Positions 62,279-64,000 of a DNA stretch of 64,000 bases are shown piece by piece. The stretch is from Maribellus sp. YY47. GTDB lineage: Bacteria; Bacteroidota; Bacteroidia; Bacteroidales; Prolixibacteraceae. The notes under the pieces were generated by a model, which did not search any database, was not told the origin of the DNA, and saw only the letters and a program-made list of their open reading frames with translations. Where the stretch lies: positions 62,001 through 126,000 of the forward strand of contig NZ_JALGYW010000008.1 in the NCBI RefSeq assembly GCF_023111095.1, in the 5' to 3' direction. Positions within the stretch are counted from its first letter, which is position 1, and every line of letters begins with the position of its first letter. A program made the translations under genes and the position numbers.

Positions 62279-64000
62279 ATGTCAGATAAAAATACCCGGT
62301 TAAATTCGATTGTCACTTTTATACTTTTTGTTAGTATCATTATTAGTTTTCAGTCTTGTCAGGATAAAACACAAAACATATCCTTTTTCTATCCTTTTGA
62401 AGGAACGCTTTATCCGAAAGACATTGCTCCTCCAAACTTTGTATGGAACGAAACCACCCCGGAAGTTAGTAACTGGTTGGTAACCTTAAAATTGGGAGAA
62501 AACATCATCGTTGATAAAGTTAGTGTTGAAGAACCGAGGTGGAAACCGTCGAAAGAAACCTGGAGTAATGTGTGCAATGTCTACAATCAGGATTATACCC
62601 TTACTGTTCAGGGAATAAATAAAAGCACAGTAAGCGAGGGAAAAGTTACTTTTGCAATTTCGCAGGATGCAGTTGAAGCACCCATTTTTTTCAGAAGCGT
62701 TCCACTGCCTTTTAAGTTTGCCAAAGAAAATATGAAAAACCTGCTTTGGCATTTAGGTAGCATCAGCACCGAAGAAAAGCCGCATCGTATTTTGGGAAAT
62801 ATACCCGTTTGTGCCAACTGCCATTCCTTTTCTGATGATGGAAAATACATTGGAATGGACGTAGATGCAGCGAACGACAAAGGATCGTATGTTATTACCG
62901 AATTCGAAAAGGAAACAAAATTTACCAACGATAACATTATTGATTGGGATGAATCGCAAAACGGTGCATTTACCTACGGCTTACTTTCCAAGATGTCGCC
63001 CGATGGCAGGTATTCAATCAGCACATTACATGATTGTGAGATATTTATCGAACAAAACGACCTCGAATTTTCTCAATTGTTTTTCCCTTTTAAAGGGATT
63101 TTAATGACCTACGACCGGTTTAATGAAACGTTCACTCCTCTACCGGGGGCTGCCGATACCAATCTGGTTCAGTCGAATCCCGCTTGGACACCCGATGGAC
63201 AAAACATCCTTTTCGCGAGAGCAAAAGCAAAACATTATGAAGAAAGCGGGATACAAAATGGATCAAGAGCAAAGTTGAAAGACATGGAGCGCTACAAAAA
63301 ATTTGAACAAAGTTATGTTTCGCGCGACTCGCTTTTTAAATACGACATTTATACGATACCTTTTAACGAAGGAAGAGGCGGAATTGCAACACCGTTGAAA
63401 GGTGCCTCAGGAAATGGAATGAGTAATTATTTCCCGCGAATTTCACCCGATGGAAAATGGATCGTTTACAACCAGGCCGAAAGTTTTATGCTGCTTCAAA
63501 AAGACAGCAAATTATGGATTGTTCCGGCTGAAGGAGGAGAAGCAAGAATGCTTACATGTAACCAGGACGTGATGAATTCGTGGCATTCCTGGTCTCCAAA
63601 CAGCAAATGGCTGGTATTTTCCACCAAAAAATTCGGAGCCTATACGCAGCTCTTTTTAACCCATATCGACGAAAACGGCAACGATTCGCCACCTGTGTAT
63701 CTCGATAATTTCTCGTTTGATAAATACGCCAACAATATTCCCGAATTCGTAAACATGAAGTACGATCCCGAGTTGGTAATTAATCCCCTGTTTTTAGCCG
63801 AAGATGAGTTCTTGATCCGCGAGGGGGAAATACTTCAGGAAAAAGGGATGAACAACGAAGCCTACAAAAGTTTTTCGGAAGCCATTGCGAAATTTCCGAA
63901 GTCGGCAGATGCCTACTACAAAAGGGGTTATACCGCCTTGCAGCTCGATCAGTATAAACTGGCCATTGATGATTTGGACAAGGCAATATCGCTTGAAAAG
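62279..64000 (+). CDS. Lipoprotein with CxxCH motif, TolB-like (PD40) propeller and TPR, 3' end beyond window
   Basis: The frame is open from an ATG at 62279 to the right edge (574 codons), so the end is missing. It begins with a lipoprotein signal (VTFILFVSIIISFQSCQDK, lipid cysteine C27). A single heme-type motif C178-A-N-C181-H182 lies in NIPVCANCHSFSDDGKYIGMD, at the start of a TolB-like propeller with PD40 repeats (KMSPDGRYSISTL, AWTPDGQNILFARAK, RISPDGKWIVYNQA, SWSPNSKWLVFSTK). Near the edge, a TPR starts (EAYKSFSEAIAKFPKSADAYYKRGYTALQL). Such CxxCH-propeller-TPR lipoproteins occur in Bacteroidota, often near sulfatases or SusC/D systems. Whether heme is bound is not known. Confidence 0.8.
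   Translation, partial: MSDKNTRLNSIVTFILFVSIIISFQSCQDKTQNISFFYPFEGTLYPKDIAPPNFVWNETTPEVSNWLVTLKLGENIIVDKVSVEEPRWKPSKETWSNVCNVYNQDYTLTVQGINKSTVSEGKVTFAISQDAVEAPIFFRSVPLPFKFAKENMKNLLWHLGSISTEEKPHRILGNIPVCANCHSFSDDGKYIGMDVDAANDKGSYVITEFEKETKFTNDNIIDWDESQNGAFTYGLLSKMSPDGRYSISTLHDCEIFIEQNDLEFSQLFFPFKGILMTYDRFNETFTPLPGAADTNLVQSNPAWTPDGQNILFARAKAKHYEESGIQNGSRAKLKDMERYKKFEQSYVSRDSLFKYDIYTIPFNEGRGGIATPLKGASGNGMSNYFPRISPDGKWIVYNQAESFMLLQKDSKLWIVPAEGGEARMLTCNQDVMNSWHSWSPNSKWLVFSTKKFGAYTQLFLTHIDENGNDSPPVYLDNFSFDKYANNIPEFVNMKYDPELVINPLFLAEDEFLIREGEILQEKGMNNEAYKSFSEAIAKFPKSADAYYKRGYTALQLDQYKLAIDDLDKAISLEK

Overview
The window is chromosomal DNA of a member of the Bacteroidota, most likely a marine or sediment, anaerobic or facultative member of the Bacteroidia (Marinilabiliales/Prolixibacteraceae-like; the family level is inference). 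Support comes from a SusC/SusD outer-membrane pair, lipoproteins, candidate promoters with a TAnnTTTG -7 box, mostly weak Shine-Dalgarno signals, and Bacteroidota-type families (DUF5063, DUF6132, OstA-like protein, PPIase lipoproteins, fused 2-oxoacid dehydrogenase E1). No rRNA, canonical tRNA, CRISPR array or complete insertion sequence was found.

Layout. 1-6.2 kb: an unidentified secreted protein cut by the left edge, then susD and susC on the minus strand. A divergent membrane-spanning regulator with a cytoplasmic SARP/BTAD-like end follows (6.2-8.8 kb). 8.9-13.2 kb: a fused E1 of branched-chain 2-oxoacid dehydrogenase and a beta-helix lipoprotein. 13.3-20.5 kb: a leu operon on the minus strand (leuA, leuC, an inserted four-helix-bundle gene, leuD, a second LeuA-like synthase, leuB), preceded by an unlisted 21-residue Ile/Leu-rich leader peptide and a textbook attenuator. 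20.7-28.9 kb: an envelope-biogenesis block (OstA-like, MoxR, three SurA/PpiC-type proteins) behind guaB. 29-39.9 kb: recQ, a sulfatase, a small cassette-like locus with a decayed gene, a YdeI-family gene, DUF5063, a 3'-5' exonuclease, an RlmI-like methyltransferase, an APS reductase, DUF6132, thioredoxin and a methyltransferase. 40-45.1 kb: a PepSY protein and an nrfH-nrfA-porin operon for ammonifying nitrite reduction, with a perfect FNR-like palindrome upstream.

45.3-61.8 kb is the most coherent accessory system: iorA-iorB, a porin, two phenylacetate-CoA ligases, three double-ACT sensor proteins, a sodium/solute symporter with a 58-residue accessory protein, prephenate dehydratase, flavodoxin, an aminotransferase, a Crp/Fnr regulator, and a four-subunit 2-ketoisovalerate-type ferredoxin oxidoreductase. 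Together they can interconvert aryl or branched-chain acids, their CoA thioesters, 2-oxoacids and amino acids. The direction (assimilation by reductive carboxylation, or fermentation) cannot be told from sequence. The window ends in a lipoprotein that combines a CxxCH motif, a TolB-like propeller and TPRs.

At a finer scale, three patterns are not explained by genes: (1) low-complexity word-repeat spacers, in the same strand orientation wherever the pyrimidine-rich words occur, bracketing single genes or gene pairs; (2) REP-like palindromes, including an identical 17-mer at 13.3 and 39.95 kb; (3) an 83-nt multibranched structured element between iorA and iorB.
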